From DAOUBP01 sp964474695 (lineage in GTDB: Bacteria > Chloroflexota > Anaerolineae > CG2-30-64-16), in assembly GCA_964474695.1 (NCBI GenBank), contig CAYYTK010000029.1, positions 1-64,000 of the forward strand: a stretch of 64,000 nucleotides of DNA. The letters run 5' to 3'. This document shows positions 52,456-60,858 of this stretch, piece by piece (position 1 is the stretch's first letter; each line of letters starts with the position of its first letter). The notes below the pieces were generated by a model. It searched no databases. It saw nothing but the letters and a program-made list of their open reading frames with translations, and was not told the origin of the DNA. The translations under genes were made by a program, and so were the position numbers.

Positions 52456-55104
52456 ATGCAGTTAGATTATTGCGCGTTGCAAAGCTCGATGCGTCATCTT
52501 CGGGCGGCTTATCGGATTCTGTCGGTGCTGTTGCTTGGAGTTGTGCTGTTTTCTGGATGCAGCCACCCATCGAGCATCGACGCGCCCGCTGATTTCCTCC
52601 CTACCCCACGTATCGAGGTGACGTTCGGCTGTTTCGATGTCGATAGCTCTAAATATGAGAAGTTGATCCAGCAATTTGAGGAACTCCATAAGGGGATTCA
52701 TATTGAGTTAGTCGCCCTTGATAGCCTACCCGATACAGCCCCCGTTGAAGGCCGCTATCCGGACGACGTCTGGCAACGCTGGGTCGCCGCGGCCGATACG
52801 CTCGCAATGTCGCCGGATTGGGATGCCACGAAGCAGGGTCTCTTGCGGGATCTTACGCCGTTCGTGCAAGCCGATCCTGCATTCGCGCCGGATGACTTCT
52901 CTGCTGGTGTTTTCGAGAGCCTGCAATGGAATGGCGGCATTTGGGGGGTTCCGATCACGATCTCAGGCTTCCATGGGGTGGTCTTCGACAAGGAGGCTTT
53001 CGCCGAAGCGAATGTGGCCTTGCCACGGCCTGGCTGGACATGGGATCAGTTTCTAACTGCCGCGCAAGCATTGACGATAAAGGAGAATGACCAGGGAGCG
53101 CGCTGGGGCTACGTGGAACGCGTGTGGGACCCGACACCCTTTGTGGTAGGACGAAGCGCGGCCTGGGCGGATCCAACGACAAATGAGGGCCAGCTCGCGC
53201 TGGAGCATCCGCAGGTCAGGGAGGCCGTGCGATGGTACGCGGACTTAGCTCTGATCCATAAGGTCATGCCGGTCCCAGATCTGGATTCCCAGTCAGCTAC
53301 GGAACTCGTAGGCCGCGGACAAGCTGCAATGTGGAGCGATAACACAGCAAACTTAAAGCTTTCGGACGCACAGCGCCAGTTGGGCTGGGTGCCTTTTCCC
53401 GTGGACAGCTCAACCGCGCGTACCACGCCCTTGGCATTGGATAGCGCCGTCATGAGCGCTCAGACAACCCATCCAGAGGCGGCCTGGGCCTGGCTGGCTT
53501 TCTTAACTCGCGAACCACCCGCTATCAAAGCCTTGCCGGCTCGGCGTTCAGTAGCTCAGGAACGTAGATACTGGGACACGCTAGATGCGGAAACTGCCTC
53601 CTCGTATCAGTATGCACTCCAACACGGATTCTTCCGCGATCGGGCCTTGTTGGGCGTAGGCGAAGCACTCTATCAGGCGTTGCAAGCCATCTTCAGTCAA
53701 CAACTCAGCGTAGAACAAGCACTGGCACAGGCTCAGAGTCAAGCCCAGGCAGACGGTTGGGCCACCATTGCACGGTCGCCAGCGGCGCCACCCACCACAA
53801 CGTCGCCTCGAACTGCTGCCACAAGCCAGCCATCTGCACGGAAGATCACCTTCTCGCCGAGCGACTTCAGAACCGATCCTTACCGGGCAGCAGCGCGGCG
53901 ATTTCATGACTCCCACCCAGAAGTGGTAGTAGAGATCTTGCCATTGAACAGCATAATCAGCGGCAACTACCTCTATAGCGATGCACTACCAAAGGTGGCA
54001 AAGCAAGCCGACTGTTTCATGCTTCCTTGGACAACCTGGAATGATGAAGTCCTTGCTTCACTGTTGCCGCTGGACCCGCTGTGGGAAACAGATACGACTC
54101 TGGAAAAAGACGACTTCTACCCAGTCGCATTGAAGGTGCTCCGCATCGATGGCACACTGCGGGCAATGCCGATCATCCTGTATCCTCGAATGATGTATTT
54201 CAACCGTCAAATCTTTGACGCGGCGGGATTGGCTTACCCGTCCATCGATTGGACCGTCAGCGACTTCCGCTGGTTAGTCACTCAGCTAGCGCAGAAGGAG
54301 GAATTGGGACTACAGTACAGCTACCTGCCGCTTCCTTATCTGCTCGGCGACGCGCCGCCTTTCATCGAGCGACTAGGCGGTCCACTTATTGACACGACGA
54401 CAGTGCCGACCTCGTATCGGTTTGACACTCCGGAGGTGCTGGCAGCGGTCCAATGGTATGTTGGCCTAACACGCGAAGGCCGGGTGATGCCGCCGTGGAA
54501 AAGAGGGGAGGTGGATTTTGAAGTTTGGCTGGGACTACTGAAAAGCAAGCAGGTCGCCCTCTGGTCCGCCACTGCACTAAACCTACCTGAAAGTACTTTC
54601 TCGACTACTACTGGGATGGTGCCTATGCCGCGGGGAAAACAGAGTATCACTGATTTCGGGTTGAAGGCAGGTTTCATTTCCGCAAACACGAAGGAAGCTC
54701 AAGCATGTTGGGAGTGGCTGAAGTTCCTGACCAACCAATCCATACTCTTCAGCAGCAGCGCCAGCGGCGTGCCAGCAAGACGTTCCCTGCTCGAGTCGGC
54801 AGAATACTCCGCAAGAGTGGGAGGGCAGACTGCCACCGCTTATCGCAGTGCCGTTTCGGGAGACTCGCGACCGGTGAGCGCCAGCCTGGCAGGAGGTCTG
54901 GAGGCTGAACAAATGCCCATTCCAGAATGGTTTACCGATGCGCTACAAGCAATCATCGACGGTGCTGATGCGGCCATAACTCTACAGAAACTGCAGCAGA
55001 AAGCTGAAATCTATTCGGCTTGTATCGAGATTCAACAGAATTTGGACAGCAAGGCACGAATCGAGACTTGCACGAGGTCGGCAGACTTGGACGCTACCTA
55101 TTGA
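52456..55104 (+). CDS. Tandem solute-binding lipoprotein 3
   Basis: 882 residues. The ATG at 52456 has GAGG about 13 bases upstream. The ATG at 52489 would give a tidier lipoprotein signal (RILSVLLLGVVLFSGC) and is an alternative start. Two solute-binding domains are joined by an Ala/Pro/Thr linker. The first is identical over 353 residues to that of lipoprotein 4, while the second domains differ. Domain 2 holds Cys520 (ADCF) and Cys751 (ACWEW), and the tail has YSACIEI...IETCTRS. It follows peptide A2, giving the recurring order maturase, peptides, lipoprotein. Confidence 0.85.
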   Translation: MQLDYCALQSSMRHLRAAYRILSVLLLGVVLFSGCSHPSSIDAPADFLPTPRIEVTFGCFDVDSSKYEKLIQQFEELHKGIHIELVALDSLPDTAPVEGRYPDDVWQRWVAAADTLAMSPDWDATKQGLLRDLTPFVQADPAFAPDDFSAGVFESLQWNGGIWGVPITISGFHGVVFDKEAFAEANVALPRPGWTWDQFLTAAQALTIKENDQGARWGYVERVWDPTPFVVGRSAAWADPTTNEGQLALEHPQVREAVRWYADLALIHKVMPVPDLDSQSATELVGRGQAAMWSDNTANLKLSDAQRQLGWVPFPVDSSTARTTPLALDSAVMSAQTTHPEAAWAWLAFLTREPPAIKALPARRSVAQERRYWDTLDAETASSYQYALQHGFFRDRALLGVGEALYQALQAIFSQQLSVEQALAQAQSQAQADGWATIARSPAAPPTTTSPRTAATSQPSARKITFSPSDFRTDPYRAAARRFHDSHPEVVVEILPLNSIISGNYLYSDALPKVAKQADCFMLPWTTWNDEVLASLLPLDPLWETDTTLEKDDFYPVALKVLRIDGTLRAMPIILYPRMMYFNRQIFDAAGLAYPSIDWTVSDFRWLVTQLAQKEELGLQYSYLPLPYLLGDAPPFIERLGGPLIDTTTVPTSYRFDTPEVLAAVQWYVGLTREGRVMPPWKRGEVDFEVWLGLLKSKQVALWSATALNLPESTFSTTTGMVPMPRGKQSITDFGLKAGFISANTKEAQACWEWLKFLTNQSILFSSSASGVPARRSLLESAEYSARVGGQTATAYRSAVSGDSRPVSASLAGGLEAEQMPIPEWFTDALQAIIDGADAAITLQKLQQKAEIYSACIEIQQNLDSKARIETCTRSADLDATY
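52663..53723 (+). repeat. 1061-bp identical block, copy 1 (with 58393-59453)
   Basis: This segment of lipoprotein 3 is, as far as I can read, base-for-base identical to 58393-59453 in lipoprotein 4 (constant offset 5730), with sharp edges on both sides. It codes for the whole first solute-binding domain. Recent gene conversion or duplication is likely; assembly collapse must be excluded. Confidence 0.85.
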
Positions 55105-55174
55105 GTATCTCTATGAAGCTTTTGACGTGATTATAGCTGGCATGCCGATAGAGCTGGCCGTGTCGCATCGGTGA
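55103..55174 (+). pseudogene. 24-codon remnant of a lipoprotein C-terminus before the peptidase gene
   Basis: EYLYEAFDVIIAGMPIELAV, then a stop, aligns with GYLFEAFDAVMEGVPIEEAV near the end of lipoprotein 5. In lipoprotein 5 the next gene is also a copy (truncated) of the A24 peptidase. So the ancestral module was probably lipoprotein 5-type followed by A24, and here only the lipoprotein tail survives. Confidence 0.65.
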
Positions 55175-55219
55175 GGGACGCGGTGTTCAGAAGATGCATG
55201 GAAGGTGCGCCTGTAAACG

Positions 55220-56314
55220 ATGTCGGTTTTGGAAGTATTCCTACTCACAGCAATATTAGTCATCGGCGTATTCACCGCGTACACCGATACCAGGCTGCGC
55301 AGGATCAGCAACACCTGCACTTTCGGCTTGGCGTTCTTGGGCGCGCTCGGCCAGGCCATCTTTGTTTACTTGGGGCTACTGACGATCCTTCAGTGTCTCT
55401 GGCTCATCTTGGGCGGCCTGTCCATCGCCTTCCTGTTGTTCACGCTTGGCGTCTGGTCGCCCGGCGACGCCAAGCTGTTCTGGGCTGTCGCGGTGGCACT
55501 GCCGCCTACGGTGTTGGCCACTTCGCGCTGGAACTATCCGCCTTTCGTCATCCTGGTCAACACCTTCATCCCCTACTTCTGCGCGATGGCGATCGTGATC
55601 CTCATCCGCACCTCCGCTCAGCAAAAACTGCAGACGTTGCGCAGCATCCTGGCGCCGGGCTTCCTGCTCCGCTACGCCTTGTCGCTGCTCGCATTTGGCA
55701 GCGTTGCGCTCTTGGTTACCCGCTGGCTGCCCATCCGCCTGGACTACTTCGGATCGATCTTCTTGTTCATCTTGCTCTACTCGCTCTTCGACCGCGTCGT
55801 GACGAAGCGCTGGCAGCCCTATGTATTGGCGCCGATCGCGTTTGTCTCGCTGATCCTGGTGGGCAAAGCGCTGCCGAATTACCTGGTGCTGCTTGCGATC
55901 ACCGGGCTGCTGTTCCTGGTCTTGCGGTTTTTTCTTGCTTCGCTGGGCGACAATCTTTTTGTCCATGAGATAGCGGTACAGAACTTGCACAAAGGCCATG
56001 TGCCCGCGCACATCATCGTGCGCGATCAAGCTGGCGCCTACCGCACACACGAGGTGGCTTTCACCAGCTTCGTCGCCCTGGCTGCCCGCCCCAGGGATAC
56101 CGAGGTAGTCATGGATATGGCGCCGCAGGGCTTGTCGTCCAGCCAGGTTAGCGAGTTGCAGCGCCTGGCCGCTGCCGGTCAGTTCACTGGTTTCGGTAAC
56201 AAGGTGAAGGTGCAAACCACTATGCCCTTCGCACCGCTGATCCTGATCGGGGTGATTTTGACCCTGGTCGGCCGAGGCCCCATCATCGAAGCCATCATCA
56301 ACTGGTTGCGCTGA
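55220..56314 (+). CDS. A24-type prepilin peptidase-like membrane protease with extra C-terminal domain
   Basis: 364 residues. The two catalytic Asp motifs of A24 aspartyl prepilin peptidases are present: AYTDTRLRRISN (Asp23) and WSPGDAKLFWA (Asp83, the GxGDxK-type motif). At least seven hydrophobic helices follow. Residues about 250-340 form an unusual soluble domain (HIIVRDQAGAYRTHEVAFTSF...) before a last helix. No pilin genes are nearby. It could process the hydrophobic leaders of the Cys-rich peptides on the cytoplasmic side of the membrane; this is inference. It is followed at 18 bases by the HxsD-like gene, and a truncated copy exists at 63784. Confidence 0.82.
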   Translation: MSVLEVFLLTAILVIGVFTAYTDTRLRRISNTCTFGLAFLGALGQAIFVYLGLLTILQCLWLILGGLSIAFLLFTLGVWSPGDAKLFWAVAVALPPTVLATSRWNYPPFVILVNTFIPYFCAMAIVILIRTSAQQKLQTLRSILAPGFLLRYALSLLAFGSVALLVTRWLPIRLDYFGSIFLFILLYSLFDRVVTKRWQPYVLAPIAFVSLILVGKALPNYLVLLAITGLLFLVLRFFLASLGDNLFVHEIAVQNLHKGHVPAHIIVRDQAGAYRTHEVAFTSFVALAARPRDTEVVMDMAPQGLSSSQVSELQRLAAAGQFTGFGNKVKVQTTMPFAPLILIGVILTLVGRGPIIEAIINWLR

Positions 56315-56331
56315 GACTGGAGATGCGATCT

Positions 56332-57000
56332 ATGAAAGCACAGGAATTCACCATTGACTTACAAGTTTTCCCACTGCACATCATTAAGAGCGCACTGTAT
56401 GGGCTCAGTGAGCGCATCGATGGTCGTATCGGCACGATCACTGATGAGAAGGTGGCGGTTACTTTGCTGTTTGCTGAAGAGAAGGCCGATGCTGCGGAAG
56501 TTGAGCGCGTCTTCAATCAAGCCCTGATCGCGGCCAGCGTCAATGAGCGCGCGTTCCAGGCGGCCGCGCCCATCCGCAACTACCTGGCGCAAACCGCACT
56601 CTCCATCACCTCACAAAGCCAGCAGACGCTGGCCGACTTTGCCGCCAGCATGGGTCAACAGCCTGCCGCGGCGCAGCACGCCGGCTCGACCAGTGAGCAT
56701 GTGAATGTTGTTGCGCCGGAGTTCGATGCCGAGTCAAGCCCAACCCAGGCGGGCAATCGGATCATGATTGAAGAGGAGCTGGGCCGTGTCCTCCTGTTCG
56801 TCGATTCTCAGCGCTATCATTTGCCCGACGTTTTGTGGGCAGCGCACTTGGCGCGCCGAGCCATCAGTTGTGGCATTGACTACCTGGCCGGTAATCGGTT
56901 GATGGTCCGATTGCGACCGTCAGGCCAGACGGATGATTTAGCGTCCCTGACGTCAGCCTTCGAGTACTGGCTTGAGATCGCCACAGAGCAACCACGATGA
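56332..57000 (+). CDS. HxsD-like protein with C-terminal extension
   Basis: 222 residues from the ATG at 56332 with GGAG upstream. Residues 5-90 (FTIDLQVFPLHIIKSALYGLSERIDGRIGTI...VAVTLLF...ERVFNQALIAASVNERAFQAAAPIRNYLAQTAL) follow the pattern of HxsD of the His-Xaa-Ser peptide-modification system (recalled pattern). After a linker (about 95-150) comes a second domain (IMIEEELGRVLLFVDSQRYHLPDVLWAAHLARRAISCGIDYL) absent from ordinary HxsD. It probably acts with the radical SAM maturase as a leader-binding or scaffold protein. The following gene starts on its stop codon (ATGA). Confidence 0.7.
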   Translation: MKAQEFTIDLQVFPLHIIKSALYGLSERIDGRIGTITDEKVAVTLLFAEEKADAAEVERVFNQALIAASVNERAFQAAAPIRNYLAQTALSITSQSQQTLADFAASMGQQPAAAQHAGSTSEHVNVVAPEFDAESSPTQAGNRIMIEEELGRVLLFVDSQRYHLPDVLWAAHLARRAISCGIDYLAGNRLMVRLRPSGQTDDLASLTSAFEYWLEIATEQPR

Positions 57001-57899
57001 AACGCTGGTATATATTCCTGGCTGGCCTTGTTTTGGTTGTCACGGTGGCCGCAGGCTGGTACTGGCGCTTGCCACTGCTCCCGGCCGGGCAAGAAACGAT
57101 CACCTTGCTCTATACCGGCGATGGGCAGGGCTATCTCGTGCCCTGTCCCACCTGAAGCGGCCGCGCTCCGGTTGGGGGTCTGGCCCGGCGGGCCAGCTAC
57201 ATTGATCTGACCAGGAAACAGCATCCCGCGCTGATCCTGGTGGATGCAGGCGGCGCCTTTGCGCCATCGACGGCTGAGGACGCGCGCGACACTCACACCT
57301 TGATCGCGGCGATGGGGCTGATGGGCTACGACGCCCTAAACGTGGGGCGTGACGAATTGCGCCAGGGTCTCAGGTGCCTCGAAACCCAACAGCAGCAGGC
57401 GGCCTTTCCATTCCTATCGGCCAACCTGGTGAACCCGGACTCGGGACGGCGCCCCTTCACCGCCTATAGGCTCAAGCCCGTGGGGCGGCTCAAAGTGGCG
57501 ATCCTCGGATTGATCGCACCTGAATTCAGCGACGTAGCGGAGTTGGCCGCGGAAGCGCCAGCCATCGCGTTGCAGCGCGGTCTGTCCCAGCTTTCGGGCC
57601 AAGCACAGGTCATTGTGGTTTTAGCCCACATGTCCCTTGCGGAGGCGCGCCAACTGGCCGAACAGGTGGCCGGCATCCATGTGATGGTTGTGGCCGGGGA
57701 GGGGCAAGTTACGCAGCAACCCGCCGTCGTCAATGACACGCTGATCGTACAATCCGGTAACCAAGGCAAGTACGTGGGCAATCTCTCCTTCACAGCCGAT
57801 GCCCTGGGGCGACTTCACGATTTTCGCAATGAGGTCGTTATCCTGGACGAAACCTACGCGGATGATCTTCAGATCAAAGCGCTCCTGGATGCGCCGTGA
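56997..57899 (+). CDS. UshA-like metallophosphoesterase-type protein with in-frame UGA (possible selenoprotein)
   Basis: 300 residues if the UGA at 57153-57155 is read through. An N-terminal membrane anchor (YIFLAGLVLVVTVAAGWYW), LLYTGDGQGYLVPC, then P-T-UGA-S and PVGGLARRASYI. It continues LVDAGGAFA, AMGLMGYDALNVGRDEL, FPFLSANLV, as in 5'-nucleotidase/metallophosphoesterase relatives that carry PC-x-C...GGLARRA. The UGA is residue 53 in a CxxU arrangement, with the same frame intact on both sides. A stem-loop starts 24 bases downstream (57180-57196). Selenocysteine insertion, a nonsense mutation or a UGA readthrough are the options. It starts on the stop of the HxsD-like gene. Confidence 0.7.
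57180..57196 (+). promoter_or_regulatory. Stem-loop downstream of the in-frame UGA, weak SECIS candidate
   Basis: CTGGCCC-ggc-GGGCCAG is a perfect 7-bp stem with a 3-base loop, starting 24 bases after the UGA. Bacterial SECIS elements sit within tens of bases of the UGA, so the position is suitable. The small loop is not a textbook match. Confidence 0.3.
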
Positions 57900-57992
57900 T
57901 TCCGTATTGTCTCATGCAGCAAGGAGGACTACATCCATGTACGAACATTTCGGCCGGCCTTAACGGTTGCAGACTTGGGCGCACATCAATCA

Positions 57993-58032
57993 GTGACAAA
58001 TGTACTCGCGACCTGAGTATTAATGCATCTAT
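57993..58032 (+). promoter_or_regulatory. 40-bp conserved element, copy 3
   Basis: Identical to copy 1 over the 40 bases. Beyond the element it matches copy 2 for about 70 more bases (CGCGCCGCGG, GAAGGCAGTGACTGGC, AACCTGTCGGC). So it is a duplicate of the maturase promoter, now placed ahead of the remnant and lipoprotein 4. Confidence 0.7.
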
Positions 58033-58110
58033 ACGCGCCGCGGCGTTTATGGTCGGCTTGGAGAAGGCAGTGACTGGCAAACCTGTCGGCCCGCGACATC
58101 CGTTTCCGGA

Positions 58111-58182
58111 GCTATGCTACAGGATCTCTTTCAAAAGTTGCTCGCAAGACAGACTGCGGCAATTCTCACCGGTTGGGTGTAA
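58111..58182 (+). pseudogene. 3'-end remnant of a second radical SAM maturase gene
   Basis: The 23 codons before TAA read AMLQDLFQKLLARQ-TAAILTGWV. The intact maturase ends AMLQDLFRKLLVRQ-DAAILTGWV. Because a copy of the maturase promoter lies just upstream, the rest of a duplicated maturase gene (about 1.37 kb) has been deleted. Confidence 0.85.
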
Positions 58183-58230
58183 GTGAGTCAAACTATCCAA
58201 TCGTCTCACGGTTTTCGGAGCTGCGCTGAC

Positions 58231-60801
58231 ATGAAGCAACCCAGGGTCCCGTTCCGTTGTTTACTCCTCCTACTCCTCACCCTCGCCGCTTGCCGCGGCG
58301 CAGACCCGAACAGCCGCCCCATCGAAATCCCTACTTCGCGCATGATAGTTAGCTTCGGATGTTTTGAATCCCAGCGAATCGCCTACGAGGGATTGATCCA
58401 GCAATTTGAGGAACTCCATAAGGGGATTCATATTGAGTTAGTCGCCCTTGATAGCCTACCCGATACAGCCCCCGTTGAAGGCCGCTATCCGGACGACGTC
58501 TGGCAACGCTGGGTCGCCGCGGCCGATACGCTCGCAATGTCGCCGGATTGGGATGCCACGAAGCAGGGTCTCTTGCGGGATCTTACGCCGTTCGTGCAAG
58601 CCGATCCTGCATTCGCGCCGGATGACTTCTCTGCTGGTGTTTTCGAGAGCCTGCAATGGAATGGCGGCATTTGGGGGGTTCCGATCACGATCTCAGGCTT
58701 CCATGGGGTGGTCTTCGACAAGGAGGCTTTCGCCGAAGCGAATGTGGCCTTGCCACGGCCTGGCTGGACATGGGATCAGTTTCTAACTGCCGCGCAAGCA
58801 TTGACGATAAAGGAGAATGACCAGGGAGCGCGCTGGGGCTACGTGGAACGCGTGTGGGACCCGACACCCTTTGTGGTAGGACGAAGCGCGGCCTGGGCGG
58901 ATCCAACGACAAATGAGGGCCAGCTCGCGCTGGAGCATCCGCAGGTCAGGGAGGCCGTGCGATGGTACGCGGACTTAGCTCTGATCCATAAGGTCATGCC
59001 GGTCCCAGATCTGGATTCCCAGTCAGCTACGGAACTCGTAGGCCGCGGACAAGCTGCAATGTGGAGCGATAACACAGCAAACTTAAAGCTTTCGGACGCA
59101 CAGCGCCAGTTGGGCTGGGTGCCTTTTCCCGTGGACAGCTCAACCGCGCGTACCACGCCCTTGGCATTGGATAGCGCCGTCATGAGCGCTCAGACAACCC
59201 ATCCAGAGGCGGCCTGGGCCTGGCTGGCTTTCTTAACTCGCGAACCACCCGCTATCAAAGCCTTGCCGGCTCGGCGTTCAGTAGCTCAGGAACGTAGATA
59301 CTGGGACACGCTAGATGCGGAAACTGCCTCCTCGTATCAGTATGCACTCCAACACGGATTCTTCCGCGATCGGGCCTTGTTGGGCGTAGGCGAAGCACTC
59401 TATCAGGCGTTGCAAGCCATCTTCAGTCAACAACTCAGCGTAGAACAAGCACTATATGAAGCGGACAGTGGTAGCCCAGTGAACCGTAACAATGTTCCAG
59501 TCACAACCGCCGCCATCAGTACTCCAATGACGACCGTAGAGACACCCGCAACCCGACACCTAACCTTCTTTGTGTGGGACTTTAACACTACGGCCTATCA
59601 ATTGGTTGCCAGCCGCTTCCACGCACATAATCCTGACTTCACCGTGGCAGTGCTTTCTATGACGACCGCCCTACGCTCTGCGCCTTTTTCGGAGAGATTC
59701 TCCGAATTGGTACAACGCGCTGACTGTTTTGTAGCACCTTGGGCAAGGCTAGACCCCAGGGAACTTGTCCTGACTTTGCCCCTGGATCCGCTGTGGGATG
59801 CAGATACATCTTTGCTGAAAGAGGATTTTTACCCAGTAGCCATTGACATGCTACGGCAGGATGGGCAACTCAGAGCACTGCCGATTCTCATATATCCCAG
59901 TATGATGTTTTACAATCAAGACCTTTTGAATGCGGCGAACCTAACTGCCCCCCCACTAGATTGGACCGTGGATGATTTTCAAACGTTAGTGGTTCAATTG
60001 GCAGATCACCCGGAGCAGGTTGGTCCATACAGCTATATGCCGTCTCCGTACTCGCTCCTGCTGGATGCAGCATACTACATTGAGGCTCAGGGAGGGCCAT
60101 TAATTGATCAAACCCAGTCTCCGCCGTCCTATCGGTTTGTTGCTCCAGAGATTCTACAGGCCGTCCAGTCGTATGTTGCTCTATCACAGAAGAACGGCGT
60201 CATGCCTCGCTGGCAATCAAAAAAATACTCGGATGACCTCTGGCTCACCGCTCTGAAGAACAAGCAGGTGGCCATTTGGACGGGATCGACGCTTTCGACA
60301 CCCGCTACAGCATTCGATGACGCCATCAAACTCGTTCCGATGCCGCGTGGCCGTCAGCAACGCGTTACCGATTATCGGTTTCAATCTGCATACATCAGTG
60401 TTGAGACTGAGCAAGCCCCCTTGTGTTGGACATGGCTTAAATATCTCACCGAGCACGCTGGATTCCTAGGAGGACAGACGTCTGGAATACCGACACGACG
60501 TTCTGTACTTGAGTCGGCGGAATACGAAAAAAGGGTAGGCAAGGCGGCCACGGCAGCATATCGAAGCACCATGATGAATGATTTTCGCCCTTTGAGCATC
60601 AGTTTTGCCGGAGGCCTCAGAAAGGAGCAGTATCCAATCATAGATTGGCTAGAAAACACATTGCAGGCTATCATTGACGGCGCAGATGCAATTGCGTCGC
60701 TACAAACACTTCAAAGCAGGGCCGAAAGGTATTCAGCCTGTCTCAACACACGACAAGAATCAGATTTGCAGACGCGCATTAGCGAGTGCTCAAAATCGTA
60801 G
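58231..60801 (+). CDS. Tandem solute-binding lipoprotein 4
   Basis: 856 residues from the ATG at 58231 (MKQPRVPFRC) with GGAG ten bases upstream. The lipoprotein signal is LLLLLLTLAAC. The first solute-binding domain is identical to that of lipoprotein 3 (block 58393-59453). The second (about 450-800) is only partly similar and carries Cys499 (ADCF) and Cys732 (LCWTW). The tail has YSACLNT...ISECSKS. It lies directly behind the deleted maturase copy and 57 bases before peptide A3, so in this module the lipoprotein is upstream of the peptide. Confidence 0.85.
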   Translation: MKQPRVPFRCLLLLLLTLAACRGADPNSRPIEIPTSRMIVSFGCFESQRIAYEGLIQQFEELHKGIHIELVALDSLPDTAPVEGRYPDDVWQRWVAAADTLAMSPDWDATKQGLLRDLTPFVQADPAFAPDDFSAGVFESLQWNGGIWGVPITISGFHGVVFDKEAFAEANVALPRPGWTWDQFLTAAQALTIKENDQGARWGYVERVWDPTPFVVGRSAAWADPTTNEGQLALEHPQVREAVRWYADLALIHKVMPVPDLDSQSATELVGRGQAAMWSDNTANLKLSDAQRQLGWVPFPVDSSTARTTPLALDSAVMSAQTTHPEAAWAWLAFLTREPPAIKALPARRSVAQERRYWDTLDAETASSYQYALQHGFFRDRALLGVGEALYQALQAIFSQQLSVEQALYEADSGSPVNRNNVPVTTAAISTPMTTVETPATRHLTFFVWDFNTTAYQLVASRFHAHNPDFTVAVLSMTTALRSAPFSERFSELVQRADCFVAPWARLDPRELVLTLPLDPLWDADTSLLKEDFYPVAIDMLRQDGQLRALPILIYPSMMFYNQDLLNAANLTAPPLDWTVDDFQTLVVQLADHPEQVGPYSYMPSPYSLLLDAAYYIEAQGGPLIDQTQSPPSYRFVAPEILQAVQSYVALSQKNGVMPRWQSKKYSDDLWLTALKNKQVAIWTGSTLSTPATAFDDAIKLVPMPRGRQQRVTDYRFQSAYISVETEQAPLCWTWLKYLTEHAGFLGGQTSGIPTRRSVLESAEYEKRVGKAATAAYRSTMMNDFRPLSISFAGGLRKEQYPIIDWLENTLQAIIDGADAIASLQTLQSRAERYSACLNTRQESDLQTRISECSKS
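58393..59453 (+). repeat. 1061-bp identical block, copy 2 (with 52663-53723)
   Basis: Codes for the first domain of lipoprotein 4 and matches copy 1 without visible differences. Flanking sequences on both sides (signal peptide and second domain) diverge strongly, marking a conversion or recombination tract. Confidence 0.85.
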
Positions 60802-60858
60802 GTGTTCACTCTTGCATCCGAAATCTTAACAGTCATAAAAACACTGGGAGGCTACCAC

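Larger units (their letters stand above)
57900..58230 (+). other. Duplicated maturase promoter region and junk between the modules
   Basis: This stretch holds an 8-codon frame behind AAGGAGG (57937-57963, MYEHFGRP), copy 3 of the 40-bp element, and a remnant of the radical SAM gene end. No intact gene is present before the lipoprotein 4 ATG. Confidence 0.6.

Noticed and set aside
55171..55968. 265-codon frame overlapping the A24 gene
   Set aside because: It overlaps the A24 peptidase in a different frame. The latter has both catalytic Asp motifs and membrane helices.
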